A stretch of DNA of 64,000 nucleotides from Spirogloea muscicola (Eukaryota > Streptophyta > Zygnematophyceae > Spirogloeales > Spirogloeaceae). The notes beneath the pieces were generated by a model. It was given only the letters and a program-made list of their open reading frames with translations, did no database searches and had not been told where the DNA came from. This document shows, in pieces, positions 1-12,839 of the stretch; the stretch's first letter is position 1, and each line of letters starts with the position of its first letter. The stretch spans positions 196,307 through 260,306 of the forward strand of contig WELB01000168.1 in the NCBI GenBank assembly GCA_009602725.1, given 5' to 3'. Both the position numbers and the translations under genes were made by a program.

Positions 1-599
1 AAGGCTCGTTAGAAGTCTCTTCGACCTGTTTATGGCTAGATCATTTGGTTTCGGGTCACATCAAAACAACAGTGAACGCAATAATGCGATAACACGATCA
101 GACACTGGAGCATGGTTGCGTGGGTGCTTGCCTTAGTAATTGGCCACTCAGGACCTCCCATCACTCCATACACACTCCACTCCTTTGACCTAGCTTGCTT
201 TCTCAGTCATGGGGCACGATCTGCTGTAATGACAAATTCCCTTACCGGTGAGAGAACGCAGCTACTGAAAGTAATGGTGGTTGACACTATCGGTGGGGAG
301 ACGGAAGGGATGATCCCTCCGAAAGCTATTGGGAGGTGTCGCCTGACGAAGACGTGACTAGGCCAGCCAAGAAGAGAGGCTGACAAGGAAAGAAGAGAGT
401 GACCAAGGAGGGAGGGAGCAACCTGATGTGCTTGGCAAGCTTAAACCACATATTGGGCCGGCCTGACTTGAGCGAATACGTCACAGCAAGGCAGAGGATG
501 GACGCAGCTCTTCCAGATTGACAGCAATGGCTGTGAGAGGCCAGATGCCCGCTCAACACAACCTGCCGCCTTGGTTGCAGTATTCGTGTTTCAATTATC

Positions 600-907
600 A
601 CAAGGCTAAGCAGAGCAAGAGTGTACTTGCAACAAGACCACAGTCGTACATCACCTGCTGCTAAGCTGTGACCCGCTCAGTAACCACGAGTCAGCACATA
701 GAGGTCGCTGACTGATGCCCGAAACCGGACGGTGAAGCTCTTGTGCCACCAGCTAAGCCCAACCAACTTCTGGTGCAAAGCATGAGCCTGAGCTCGCTTA
801 AAAGGAGGCGAGGGCTGTGACAAGCTAGCCAAGCCATTAAAGTGGACAAGCAAAAGAATGCGGCTGCTGATATTTAATAATCGGCTGTGACTGCCAGCCA
901 GATACAC
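600..907 (-). mobile_element. LINE-A 3'-end fragment (mosaic)
   Basis: A minus-strand reading frame ends with the peptide VSDLYVLTRGY and a stop at 677. This is the same C-terminal signature seen in the LINE-A copies at 1331-2164 and 54510-54800. The 3' tail that follows, with its conserved CACCTGCTGCTAAGCTG stretch near 650, is shared with the other copies. Upstream coding sequence is scrambled with pieces of other repeats. It is a dead fragment, identified by comparison within the window. Confidence 0.65.
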
Positions 908-939
908 ACAGGTAATCAGGACGGAGCCACAGGCTAGGC

Positions 940-1200
940 AGACAGGGCGCCCTCAATACCCCCGTGTCAGCAGTAGGAAGTCAGATGAGCTGAGGGGAGG
1001 AAGAGCAACCCCGCTGCGCAAGCCAGAGGCTGCTGCAAGGGCGCGACCAGCCCAGCGATGCAAAGCAATCGCTTGGGACCATTGTAGGCACATGAACGCA
1101 TGCGGTAGCAGGACACAAGACCCAAAGGGTGCGTGTGTTTTAAGAGGTGGAGGGCCATGTGTGGCCGAGTACAAAGGCAAGCAGTTTGACAAATGTACGT
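940..1200 (-). mobile_element. LINE-B-like C-terminal fragment next to a LINE-A tail
   Basis: On the minus strand the frame ending at 953 reads through a C-terminal segment of the LINE-B type (a WAGRALAAASG motif) and stops after LLLTRGY. Its 5' part is not coding: it is the translated 3' tail of the LINE-A copy that precedes it. Two LINE families therefore sit end to end in the same orientation, suggesting one inserted into or beside the other. Confidence 0.55.
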
Positions 1201-2164
1201 CACCTGCTGCTAAGCTGACCCGCTCAGTAACCACGAGTCAGCACATAGAGGTCGCTAACTGATGCCCGAATACCGGACGGCAAACGACAAGCTCTTGAGC
1301 TACCAGCTAAGGCTCGACCAGCTTTCTAATTCAACGCATGAGCCTGAGCTCGCTGCAGACAAGCTGACACTCGACGACGCAAGAATGACAAGTAGGCTGC
1401 CGGCATGCCCATCTGAGCTGGAAGCACATCCTCACGTCGAGCATATCCCAAACTTGCAATACTCTCCAGTGAGGTGTGTGAGCGAGGGCCCATGCAGCCG
1501 AAATTGTCGATTGCGGCCAGGAGGAGGTGATCGCTGCGGGGATACTCAGAGTAGTGTCGGAGCTTTCTCTGCTCAGCACCTCCACTGCGTGGCCAGCAAT
1601 GTGCGTGGAAGCGGAACACTTGTATGCCTCCGTCACCACCACATCAACCAAGGCTCGTGGGCCTCCGCCAGGTTGTACACCCACAATGTCCAGGGTGCGA
1701 CGGTGATGGCGTCCCTGGGAATTCGTGGTGATGGGCACTACATTGCTTACTTCCACAGTAGCGCTGTAGCCGGCGTCACGCATCAGGCCCGCCAGGGCGT
1801 CCCGTAGAATATTGTGGACGCCCACCACCTCAGGGCCTGTGGAACACCGCAGCACGTGGGTGGCAAGGTCTCCGCACTTCGCACGGAAGCAGCACTCACG
1901 CCGAGTTACTCCAATTAGGCAGGTCGGGGGCAGGCCTAGGCACAGCTGGAGAAGCGTCCGGAATGCTTTGGGGCTGAATTTGAAAGAGTTGTGTATGGGG
2001 TGCATGGTGAGCCAGTCCGTTGCGCCAGGTGTTGCGAGCGATGTGAGTCGTGCCAGAATCCTTGGATTGGTCATGATATCTGGCATCCTCAATGCCATTG
2101 CGACGCTCATCCTCAACTGCAGCCACGAGTCTGGCCTGTGCCCCTTTGTCTGATGCTTGAGCAA
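1200..2164 (-). mobile_element. LINE-A retrotransposon, C-terminal endonuclease part, frameshifted
   Basis: The minus-strand frame 2164-1331 encodes the end of a non-LTR retrotransposon protein. A Cys/His zinc-binding knuckle (CCFRAKCGDLATHVLRC, about residues 90-106) is followed by a nuclease-like core with two acidic strands (RRTLDIVGV, then ALVDVVVTEAY). This layout is typical of LINE proteins with a restriction-like endonuclease after the reverse transcriptase. The frame shifts near 1600; the true C-terminus continues in another frame, is broken by a stop near 1330, and ends in LTRGY at about 1228. No reverse transcriptase domain is present, so the copy is 5' truncated as LINEs usually are. 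An antisense ORF at 1262-1807 is a shadow of this element. Confidence 0.75.
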
Positions 2165-2479
2165 GCGCTGAGAAGGGAGTGAAGAGGGTTTGCAGGGAGG
2201 GGAAGGAGCGACGTCTTCCCGCCGGCTAGCTACTCAGATTTGCATCTCCTGACTAGAGATTACTGAGCGTTCCCTGGCTGATGTCTTAGTCCTAGTCCTT
2301 GTCCTTCGCACTCCGGCTCCTTCAGACCTTGTCCATTTCTTTGGGCTGGCCTTTCCCAGCCACCAGTCAATCTGGCCGCGCTTTCCTCAAGGAGCAGAGT
2401 GCTGACTCGCGGGTGCTCCTCAGTTGCACTTGGAATGCCAAGCAGCCTTCCTCCACCTCGGCTGCAGGGCCCGCCAGAC

Positions 2480-2760
2480 AGAAGGAAGGTGCTCGCCCAT
2501 TGAGAGAAGGGGCTGGCAAAGCCAACCCAAAATGAATGGACAATGTTCAAAGCCAAAGAAAGAAGTGCCGAAAAAGAAGAAAGTGCTCGCCCATTGAAAA
2601 TAGGGGCTGGAACAACCAGCCCGAAAAAGAATGAACAGAGTACGAGAAGGGGGCCAGGGGAAGCGCTAAGTAACAGAAACAAAGCTGCTACGAGACACTC
2701 AGTAACCCCTGCTAAGCAGCCGCAGATCAGAGATGCTGGGCTCCTGGAAGTGGGTCCCCT
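2480..2760 (-). repeat. LINE-B 3' untranslated tail, one full and one partial copy
   Basis: The plus-strand sequence AAGTGCTCGCCCATTGA followed by GGGGCTGG recurs at 2580, 14300 (inverted), 21130, 28100 and 63510. At 14000-14340 and 63500-63900 it lies directly after the stop of a LINE-B ORF, so it is that element's 3' tail, here on the minus strand. A shorter piece with the same GGGGCTGGCAAAGCCA core precedes it at about 2490-2540. Confidence 0.7.
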
Positions 2761-3001
2761 GGCCGAAAAAGGACTACACTACAAAGTGCAAGACGGTGCA
2801 GAGGGAGATGCAGATGACAGAGGATGACAAAGGAAGCGCAAGGGGAGGGGGGAGGCAACCTGGTGCCAGCAACCGAGGAAGGCCGGGAAGGGCTGCACCC
2901 TGTTCGCGGCGTTGCTGGGTTGCTGGTTAGCTTCAGAGGCCAGCAGCGAGAGTAACGAGGACAACCGACCCCCCTAGCACCCGTGGATGTTCATGGCCAG
3001 G

Positions 3002-3105
3002 AGAGAGAAGGCGCGCGGGGCGCATGAAATGAAATGGAGGCCAATCCAAGCCGGTACATTGTCCAGGCAGAGTCTAGGGCTATCTAAACAGGGCTACATA
3101 ATACA
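3002..3105 (+). repeat. 107-bp interspersed element, near full length
   Basis: It begins AGAGAGAAGGCGCGCGGGG and runs through GAGGCCAATCCAAGCC to TACATAATAC. It matches the copy at 21016-21122, whose ends are set by a 7-bp target duplication. The right end differs slightly here and no clean duplication was found. Confidence 0.65.
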
Positions 3106-3264
3106 GGGGATAAAAGCAAGCGCGGCCAGATCCACTGGTGCCTGGGAGAAGGTATCACCCGCCGCTGAAGGAGCTCCTGCAGCCGCCTCGGCCGCGTGCT
3201 GCTGCGCGCGCCCGCCGGCCCCGCCGCCGCCGCCGCGCCCGCGCCCCGCCGCGCGGCCGCGGCG

Positions 3265-6049
3265 ATGACCGCGGCCATGGCTGCTGCGGGCCATGGGAAG
3301 ACGGCCGCCGTGATCGGCGCCGGCAGTGAGACTCGATTCCATGGCCCCATTCCTGCCTCCTACGGCTTGAGCTGAACGAGAGCTGCGCTTGTGAAGGTCT
3401 CGCCAGCTCGTCGAGACTTGCTCGTGCCGCAGCATGAGGAGAAACGCCCTCACTGAGCTTCTATAGGCCCGCAGAAAGCGGGGATTGTCAATCCTGTGGC
3501 AGTCTCCCGGTTGTGCTACTCAGCTATACATGGGTTGCGTGCTTGGGCTCCTCCTACATCTAGACATGCTGCCTAGCGAACCGTTACTTCAGAACGTGGG
3601 GACCCACCAGAGGTTAAGCACTTGTTGCTCCAAGACTCATGCCAATCTCTGCTTGCTGTGCTTGCTGCTGCAGTTGCAGGACTTGCGTGTGCCAAGTCTC
3701 TCGCTGACAATGGAGTTCTGGTGTCATTATTCGATCTGGGACGTCGGCCGGGGGGGCGCATGTCACGTCGCTGGTGAGACTGCGTCACCTGTAATTAGCA
3801 GCCGCTTTCAGATTTCGTCGGTGTTTGGACACCTATAATTACCATGTCACGAGATTGATGTATAACTCCCACCTGCAATGCAGCAGAACTAGACGACCAT
3901 GGGCCTGTCCCTCCTGCCACTTACGTGGCCTGCGGAGTATATCCCTGTCGTGTTTCACAGTGAGACGCTCGACGATGGACAGGAGCTCTTCTTTGATCAT
4001 GGCTGCCAGTACTTCAATGCAAAGACACCAGTTGTTCGGAGCTTCCTTGACAAGTTCATAGCAGATGGGACAGTTGCAGAATGGAAGGGATGCTTTGGAA
4101 CGTTGGATGCAGCAAGCAACGTCTTCTCCAAAGACGAAGTAGGCATCAGTTCAGTGGAACGCCACAGATAATAGGAAATCCGACATTACACCTGGAGATT
4201 GACTCAACAAAGACAAGACTTGAGCTGAAATTTTGCAGCACCTGACTTGCTGTCACAGACATAAGCTGGACAGCAGTCCTACAGCTAATTCCCCCTAAGA
4301 TGTGCTCAGGATGGTGGCAAGGTTCGTCTTGTATGTCAGCCTGGAATGGACGCCATGTGTCAGGCACTTGCCCGAAGTGCAGGTATGTCCTCGCGAAACT
4401 CATTGTCTGTGGCTCACATAGATGCAAGACTGTAGTAGCCTTGTTTCTGCAAGTTCAGGCCTCACCTGATGTGCGTTCTGTGCACATTTTCTTCTCAGTC
4501 ATTCCTGCTCATATATGTTACTGCTAGATCTCTCTTTGTCAGTTGGAGAGATGATGCATAAGGCTACTGAGACAATGACAGGAGTGTATCAGGTGCTGGG
4601 TACTCCAGCTGCTCTCAGCTACTTAATCCTATACTTTGGCAGGGTCACAGACACGATTTGGCACACAAGTCTCTACTCTGACATGGGCCAACAAAGGCTG
4701 GCAATTGTCAGCAAATAATGGAGAACAGCTTGGAGTGTACGATTCTGTTGTTCTCGCTGCTGCATACAAGACGTTCTCCATAGGTCGATTGAAAACGCCC
4801 TTCTAGCAGAGGGGATCGTTAGAGCATAGCCAAGGTTGAGTGCATTGATAGTACATGTGCCAGTGCAGTTTCTTGATGACAGGGGTCCAGGATGTCTAAG
4901 ATGCATTACCTGCATACAGAGTCCGCCATGGCATAGCATGCTCAATGACCTTGCTGCTCTTTCTGATGAGATGCTCCTTCTCAGATTGCAGATGCTCCAG
5001 CTATACCAAAGGTGACAAATGCAATCAGGAATGTTGAAGCAGCACCTTCATTTGCCCTTCTGCTCGCATTTGCAGAGCCGCTATCTCAGGTACGTGCAGC
5101 CCACTCTTGTCAGATTTTTATTGCATACTCAGTCATGTTTGATGAGCCTTTTAGGCAGATCTGTCCTTTAGTCTGCAATCTGAGATGAAGGTTGCATCTC
5201 TCAGGTACCCTTTGATGCTGCGTTTGTTAGCAACTCAGAAAGGATCTCTTGGGTTGCCCGAGACAGCAGCAAGCCAGGACGGCAAAGGTGAGTAGTGAAA
5301 GCTATGCACTCTCAAATGAATAGGAAAGGACCAGGTCATGACTGTAAGTTTCTTGCATGCCATCACAACCAAGTCAGAGGTTCTTCTGCTTCCTGATGAC
5401 CCACGCACTTGGTTGGCCAGACTTCCAGAATGCTGGGTTGTACATAGTACTGCTGAGTATGCAGTGACGGCCATGCGGAGGGCCCCACCTCCAGGCCGAC
5501 CCTCACTGGAGCTTTTGCAAGAAATTGCCCAAGAAATGTACTCAAGCTTCCAGGCTGCAGTTCCCCATCAATCCCAGCCAGTCACCATGAAGGCGCACAG
5601 ATGGTTAGTCTGTCATCTCCAGACAGTAGTATGTGGTCAAGCTTTGATAGCTCATGATGATGTGACGATTAGATGGTGCTGATGAGCCTGCAATGTTTTC
5701 AGTATATGAATCACCATGGGCAGTCACTGCCCACGCGTGGTAGGTACTGCCATGTGCATCCGGCAGGCATTGTGCCGGTAGCAGCATGTGAAATCACTAC
5801 ACCTGCTGCTCATCTGAGTCAGTGCTGCTGACTGACACGCAACTCCTGTTGGGGGGGCTGATTGCTAGGGGTGGAGGCTTCCCCACAAATGCTGCAGCTC
5901 CTGAGAGCATGTGCTTAACAGATGATTCCCACTGCCTTGTGGCCTGTGGTGACTACTGCATCAGTCCTAGAGTTGAAAGTGCCATCCTTAGTGGCCTGGC
6001 AGCAGCTGACAAGCTTGCAAATGTACTCCTCAGTGAGTCACGATTGTAG
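3265..6049 (+). CDS. Renalase-like FAD-dependent amine oxidase
   Basis: Nine exons close in phase to 365 residues: 3265-3325, 3674-3773, 3961-4138, 4310-4382, 4643-4783, 4992-5089, 5205-5287, 5421-5603, 5869-6049. Residues 16-24 are VIGAGIAGL, the dinucleotide-binding GxGxxG of flavin amine oxidases, completed across the first intron. GRRPGGRMS follows at about 43-51 (the FAD-contacting RxGGR motif), then FDHGCQYF. Near the C-terminus WVVHSTAEYA and CGDYCISPRVESA match the plant and bacterial renalase-like family. The likely role is flavin-dependent oxidation of a small substrate; in plants many members are annotated only as FAD/NAD(P)-binding oxidoreductases, and the substrate is unknown. 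The start is the first ATG in frame before the Rossmann motif, in a GC-rich leader. An N-terminal targeting peptide is not obvious. Confidence 0.85.
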
Positions 6050-6572
6050 CAACAAAGGTGACTGGTGTCCTCTGTTACCTACTCTACTGGAAGCCTCTTT
6101 CTCTGTTTATTGGCATAGTAGCATGAATTGGCTTTAATGAGTATTGCAGATGCAAGCAACCCCAAACCACTATGAGCTTTGAAGAAGGGGAGCAAAGGCC
6201 GTGACAAATTAGCCTGATGTGCGCCTGTATGCTGCATGCTCAACATCTCGGCTGAAAGTAGAAGATGCTACATGGAACACTAGGGCAGAGGCAAGATGCA
6301 AGGTACCACATATTTGATAATGGTATAATAATAGCCAGCTCATGACAGGCATACTGCTACTAATGTAAATGTCAACAACTTGTCTTAAACATCACAAAGT
6401 TTCCCTCAAAAAGGAGTGCCTTTGCATTGCAATTGACTGCGTGCACCATATATGCAGCCAAGCCCATGATCGTGCACCGTTATTGATACAGCCAGTTAAT
6501 AAGCCCCTGGGCCCCTGGAAAGCGTGTGTGCAGGATGTGAAGTCTGCAGCTGCAGCAGTACCCGCAGATTCC
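6050..6572. other. Convergent intergenic space, no gene seen
   Basis: AT-richer sequence between the amine oxidase stop and the glutaredoxin stop. It should hold both 3' UTRs. No ORF with family resemblance and no repeat copy was recognised. Confidence 0.5.
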
Positions 6573-8090
<1,518 letters not shown>

Positions 8091-8383
8091 GGCGGCGGCG
8101 GCGGCAGGCCGGCGGCGACGACGAGGTCGGCGGCAGCGGCAGCGGCGGCAGCAGCGGCGAGCCGTTTGTGTGCGAGCGCGTGTGCACGTCGCGGCGCATG
8201 CTGGGCCGCGTGGGCGCCTTCTCCAAGGACCCGACGCCGGGGACGTGCGTGACGGTGTGTGGCGTGTCGGAGCTGGACGCGTGCACCGAGGCGTGCCGCC
8301 GCTCCGTCTGCGCCTCCTGGCACCACGTTCCCAGCTGGAACGACATCTGCATGCGCCGCTGCACCGACGAGTGCCTCCGCTGA
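8091..8383 (+). CDS. Small Cys-rich protein with CX3C motifs, 5' end in gap
   Basis: An open frame leaves the N gap and ends at TGA 8381-8383. After a Gly/Ser-rich stretch it carries ten cysteines, mostly in CX3C pairs: CERVC, CVTVC, CTEAC, CMRRC and CTDEC. The C-terminus SWNDICMRRCTDECLR resembles small conserved proteins of land plants and green algae annotated only as Cys-rich or transmembrane proteins (from memory, not searched). Function is unknown. It lies head to head with the glutaredoxin gene, and both starts fall in the gap. The CX3C spacing recalls intermembrane-space and secreted Cys-helix proteins, but no targeting signal can be read. Confidence 0.6.
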
Positions 8384-9543
8384 GCTCCCAGGACGGAGCC
8401 CCGCCACAGATAGCTCACCGCCGAGGGGCCGGAGCGTGGCGAGAGCCGGGAACGGCAGCGAGCGAGGTGTCGAGATGGGGCCCAAGCAGGTGGGCACACG
8501 GAGGTGCTCTCCGAGGCCCGGCCATTGTGCCCGCTCGTCCTCCTCCTGCGACGGTGCCGTCGTTCGATTTGGTGACCTCCACGTGTGTGGTCGCGTGCTC
8601 AAGTACCAGGCTTGGGTCATGATGGATGGCAGCAATGTGGCACAAATGTCCGAGTGCGCCACAGCGCCGCTAGCACTCAAGGGTCGACCGGCCGGTTGAA
8701 GCGCTTCTTGGCCATCACTTTGAGGACTGCCCAGCGCAGCCGCTCCGGCAGTGGGGACCAGCTGACGGCACAGCGGGTGTCAGCTTGAATCAGAGCTAGC
8801 CCTCTGGCGCCTCGGCCCTTTTTAAAGTGCTGCTCAGTTGATTAGCCTCAAGGTCGCCCCAATCGTCGCTTCTTCCCCTGTATCTCTGCACACTGGTGCA
8901 TGGCAAGGACGCGAGAGGTGCGCTTAGCCTTCCTGCATCAGTTGCTTCGAGTCGCAATGCGTACTGGTGTGACCCCTTTGGAAATCACCTTTTACCACAC
9001 CTCTGTGGGCCGCTACTCTGCGCCCCTCTGCGTCCACCTCTGGTGGCCCGTTACTCCTTGTCAGACGTGAAATGCAGTCCCCTCCTTTCCTTGACAAACA
9101 AGGCTAGGCTGCACCTGTCGTGCTTCCCTTTTGATTGCATGAGTCGGCCTCGGGTAAGGTCACCTGGATCCTGCACTGCCAGGCCGTTAATACCGCCAAT
9201 GCCTAGCAAGCCCCCGGGCTCCGCACAACATCTTGCTCTGCCATCGCTGCCAATGCAAGGGGAGCTCGCAACACTGCTTGCAACGCTCGACCGTTTGGGT
9301 ACTCCACTAATGCAAATACGCTGCTGCAGGTGCAGGGCTGGGCATGAACAAGCAATCAAGCGCGGCCTCGCAATTGACTTGCCTTTTCACGATTTCTGCA
9401 TTCAGGCTCTAGGACATTCAGCACAGGAGACTGTCACATAGTGGTAGCAAGCTGAGTATTGCCCTTAACTGAAATTATAGTTTGTATAAAGACCCCTGAT
9501 TGTGAAGACCCTCACAAATAAGAGAACGTCTTTGGGGGTGGCT
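8384..9543. other. Intergenic region without a supportable gene
   Basis: This is the space between two convergent genes. An ORF of 181 codons at 8896-9441 (+) has no recognisable domain and overlaps an equally long antisense frame, so it is not called. No repeat family copy was recognised. Confidence 0.45.
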
Positions 9544-11152
9544 CTACCAGAGGAGCCTGTACAGGTTCCACACATCGGTCTGGTGCACAACCTCGGCACC
9601 TGACCAGCCGGCGGCGCGCGCGTACCTGGCAAGTGTTGAGCGTGTCATGCACGTGCCTGTGGCAGACGAAGGGCTGTTTGCCATTGCCTGCGGCAGGCAC
9701 GCCAGGACGCTGTACCCATAGCACAGCCGCGCACGGAAATTTGTGGAATCCTCGTCAGGGCCTGCTAGCTGCAGGTTGCTTGGAGGCGCCGTGTCCCGCC
9801 ACGGGAGCATGGCTTCCAAGGTGTCCTCGACCTGCATGCGAAACCGTCACCCATAATTCGCCTCGTAAGCACAGCCATAATTCGACAAACTGGTGATGAC
9901 CAACAGGCGCTGCACTTCATAAATATGGTGGCAGCCATCGCACCTTCTCGTCGGCGATGAGCACGGCGCCTCGGCCCTCCTTGAGGAGCTCGCGTGCAGT
10001 GCGCAGTACGTCTATCGGGTTGTGCATATCGTGCACGCACTCGAGGAGCGTGACAAGGTCGCAGCAGCCCCGCAAGCCGTCCAGCCGCATCATGATATCA
10101 TGCGCCAGGCCGCAGTGTACCTCCACGCGGCCTTCCAGGCCCTCCTGTGCCACCAGCTTTCGCGCCTTGCCCACAGAGAGTGCGTCGGCATCGATTGCGT
10201 GGACTTTGGACTTGGGGTAGCCCTTGGCCATGGCAACGCTCGAGTGCCCGCACCCGCAAGCCACATCTACGACACACGGTAAAGCACCATAGTGTCTTGT
10301 ATTGCACACCATATGGAGCAGAGGCACGTAGTAATTGTGGGGTCAGTTGGCAGGATATTCAAACAAACAGTTGAAGCGCAGATGCCCGCTAAGTTGAGAC
10401 GGTCAAGGAGTTACCTGCAATGATGCCGCCTTTCAGAAGGATCTTGTCGATGTCTGGCAGCATGGGGATCCAGTCCTGCGTGAGGTGCTGCGCGTACCCC
10501 GCCTGGCTGGATGCTGCTATGCCCGCCACCATGCGCTCACCGTATGCCTCAAATGGGACCCCGCCGCCTGTCCTGCGAGCCTGCAGGTCAGCGAGCAGGC
10601 TCAAGGACGCACACTTGACACTGGATGCCGGACGTCGGCATGGAGCTCGAGAGAAGCCAAGGTGACGAGGGCCACGACGTACCGGAAGGCGTCCAGAAGC
10701 TGGGGGATCATAAGGCCGAAGTTTGCCAGGAACGTCGGCGTGGCTGTGAACGCAGGGCAGGCGGGGTCCAGGATCGCCCGAGCGAGGCCTGGGGCCAGGG
10801 CGAACTTGCCGTGCCCGAGCTCGCCGCCTCCGTCGCCGCCATCGCCGGGGCTGTAGCACAGGTAGCCCTGCGCGGAGCAGCTGCACAGCAGCTCCCGTAG
10901 GTAGCGCTCGCAGAGCCCTGTGGCGGCGGCGAGCTCCTGCGGCGCGACGGCACGGCCGGCGTCCCGCATCGCCGCCCAGACGCCGAGCTGCAGGCCCATC
11001 GACAGCTGCAGCACGCCGACGGCGCCCGCGAAGTCGGCGGCGACGCGGGCACTGACCAGCGCCGCCGCGCGGGCGTTGGCGTCCGGGCAGCCGCCGCCGC
11101 CGCCGCCGCCGTTGGCGGGGATTGGCGGCGCCATGTGAGCCGCTGACTCCAC
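9544..11152 (-). CDS. Class I SAM-dependent methyltransferase with N-terminal winged helix
   Basis: Four exons close in phase to 412 residues if translation begins at 11152: 11152-10683, 10572-10415, 10266-9944, 9831-9544. A second in-frame ATG lies 18 bases downstream. The N-terminal third, after a Gly-rich run, looks like the winged-helix dimerisation domain of O-methyltransferases (residues about 28-110). Motif I is DVACGCGHSSVAMA, followed by VHAIDADA for the ribose contact. LLECVHDMHNPIDVLR is the post-II motif with the ECxHDM signature of the Rv2258c-like family, then VLIADEKV. The last exon has GYSVLACLPQAM and ends NLYRLLW. The substrate is unknown; the family includes small-molecule methyltransferases. 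The start lies beside a (GCC)n run encoding glycines. Confidence 0.85.
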
Positions 11153-11234
11153 GGCAAGCGCGCCAGGTAGTGACGGAGATTCTGGCTGCTGATGTGAAGA
11201 GAGCGGATGTTAGATAAACAGCTCTCCGGTTTAC

Positions 11235-11760
11235 GGCAGTGGCTTTGAGAGGCCACCCCCAAAGGGACTTCCGTGTATAAGAAACAAATGTAGGCCAATT
11301 GGCCCAGTACAAAGGCAAGCACATCTAAAGATCTACATAACCTACAGCAGATTGACCCGCTCAATAACCACGGGTCAAACATAAAGGTCACTAATCGATG
11401 CATGAATACTAGATGCCAGAAACGGAGCCCTTCTGCCACCAACTAGAGCTCGCCCAGCTTTCTGGTGCAAGGCACTAGCCTGAGCACGCTGCAAACAGGC
11501 CGAAACTCGTCGTCGCAAGAGCGACAGATATGTAGCTGGCAAGCCCATCTCAGCCGGAAACACATCTGCACGTCGAGTATAGCCTAGATTGGCAATGTTT
11601 TGAAGGAGCGCGTGGAAACGAGGACCCAGACAACCATAGATGGTCGCATTGGGGGTAATCGGAGTAGTGCCGCAGTTTTCTTTGTTCTGCACCGCTCACT
11701 GCATGCCCAGCGATGTGTGTGATGCTGGGCGAGGAGCAGCTGCGGGAAGCATCGGCCAAA
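11235..11760 (-). mobile_element. LINE-A C-terminal fragment and tail
   Basis: Minus-strand frames 11804-11550 and 11692-11375 carry AEQRKLRHYSDYPQCDHLWL and RRVSACLQRAQASALHQKAG, matching LINE-A at 1331-1620 and 50700-50900. The C-terminal signature is frameshifted by a short deletion, so VSDLYVLTRGY appears as ISDLYV then stop. The 3' tail (about 11270-11390) is nearly identical to 13240-13370. Confidence 0.7.
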
Positions 11761-11764
11761 GGGG

Positions 11765-11862
11765 GAAAGCGCGCGAAAATGGAGGCCAATTCAAGCCGAT
11801 GCATTGTTCAGGCAGAGTCTAGGGCAGACTAAACAGGGCTACATAATTCGGAGACCTAAACT
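11765..11862 (+). repeat. 107-bp element, left end degraded
   Basis: The segment GAGGCCAATTCAAGCC and the right half TACATAATTCGGAGAC match the 21016-21122 copy. The AGAGAGAAGG start is degraded to GGGGGAAAG. Confidence 0.6.
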
Positions 11863-12015
11863 AAGGTGCCTAAGGTGACATCAGTACCCATGGGTGAGCA
11901 CAACATACCCGACAAGCTAACTTGGGGAGCTGGAGCGCCGCCACGAAAGCCGGAGGCCTGACTTAGAGCGCGCCCTGCACGTTGATGAAGAGCCAATGCT
12001 TGCGAGCGCTGCAAA

Positions 12016-12783
12016 CTAAAGTGAGAGCCGCATTCTATAACATGCGATTAAGGCCTGCGGAATGCTGAAGTGGCCCAAGCTGCCCCCCCGATTTTGACGA
12101 CGCGCATCAACCAGCCGGGTCAGATGCTGGATCAGGGAGGACCATCTTACGCCGTAGCCTCCGTAGATATCCATGGCACACGTATAAAGATGGTCCTCTC
12201 GGGGATGGTCTTGGTAGTGCCGCTCCTTCTTGCGCTCCGCTCTGGACGTGGCCCAGGCAGACACGGTTGACGTGGGTGCGCCAGCCTTGTATGAGTCGAT
12301 AAGTACCACGTCCAGGAGTAGACGAGGCCCACCGCCCCGGGGGATGGCGACCACGTCCAGACGCCGCACGTATGGCTTGCCGTGCCTTGAGGAGATTGGC
12401 ATGATGCCGGACACCTCCATCGCCGGATGATACCCCGCCTCTCGCACAAATCCAAACTTAGTGTCCCTGAGTAAGTCGTGGGAGGCAATGCGCTCACCCC
12501 CCTCAACACATCTCAGCATATGAGCAGCTAGATCGGGCTTGTCATCGGCAATGTGGCCACACTCGCACTGGCGGATGCCAACCAAGCAAGAAGAAGCGCG
12601 GCCAGATTGACTGGTGGCTGGAAAAGGGGGGGGGAGGCCGAGATAGTGGTGGAGCGGTATGCGAAATAGGTGCTGTGAGCCGAGGAACTCGTATATCGGC
12701 AGAGCGTTTAGCCACTTAGACGCGCACGGGGAGCTGATGGAAAGGAGCCGGGTGAGGCCACGTCCAACGGGAATAATGGACAA
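12016..12783 (-). mobile_element. LINE-B endonuclease-like C-terminal domain
   Basis: An open minus-strand frame of 255 codons. It has a zinc knuckle (CECGHIADDKPDLAAHMLRC, residues about 93-112), then HDLLRDTKFGFVREAGYHP, RRLDVVAI and GGGPRLLLDVVLIDSYK. The two acidic strands and the spacing match LINE-A (1331-2164) and the split copy at 13396-14220. The frame stays open through the C-terminal part but has lost the terminal LLSRGY region. No reverse transcriptase is present. Confidence 0.7.
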
Positions 12784-12839
12784 GGCCTGAAAGAGAATGC
12801 GGCTTCCGAAATTGAAGTATCGGCTGTAAAGTGCCAGCC

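Noticed and set aside
1262-1807. 181-codon plus-strand ORF
   Set aside because: It lies exactly antisense to the LINE-A endonuclease domain, whose motifs are on the other strand.
3573-3788. Minus-strand ORFs overlapping the amine oxidase
   Set aside because: The plus strand carries the conserved FAD-binding motifs with in-phase introns.
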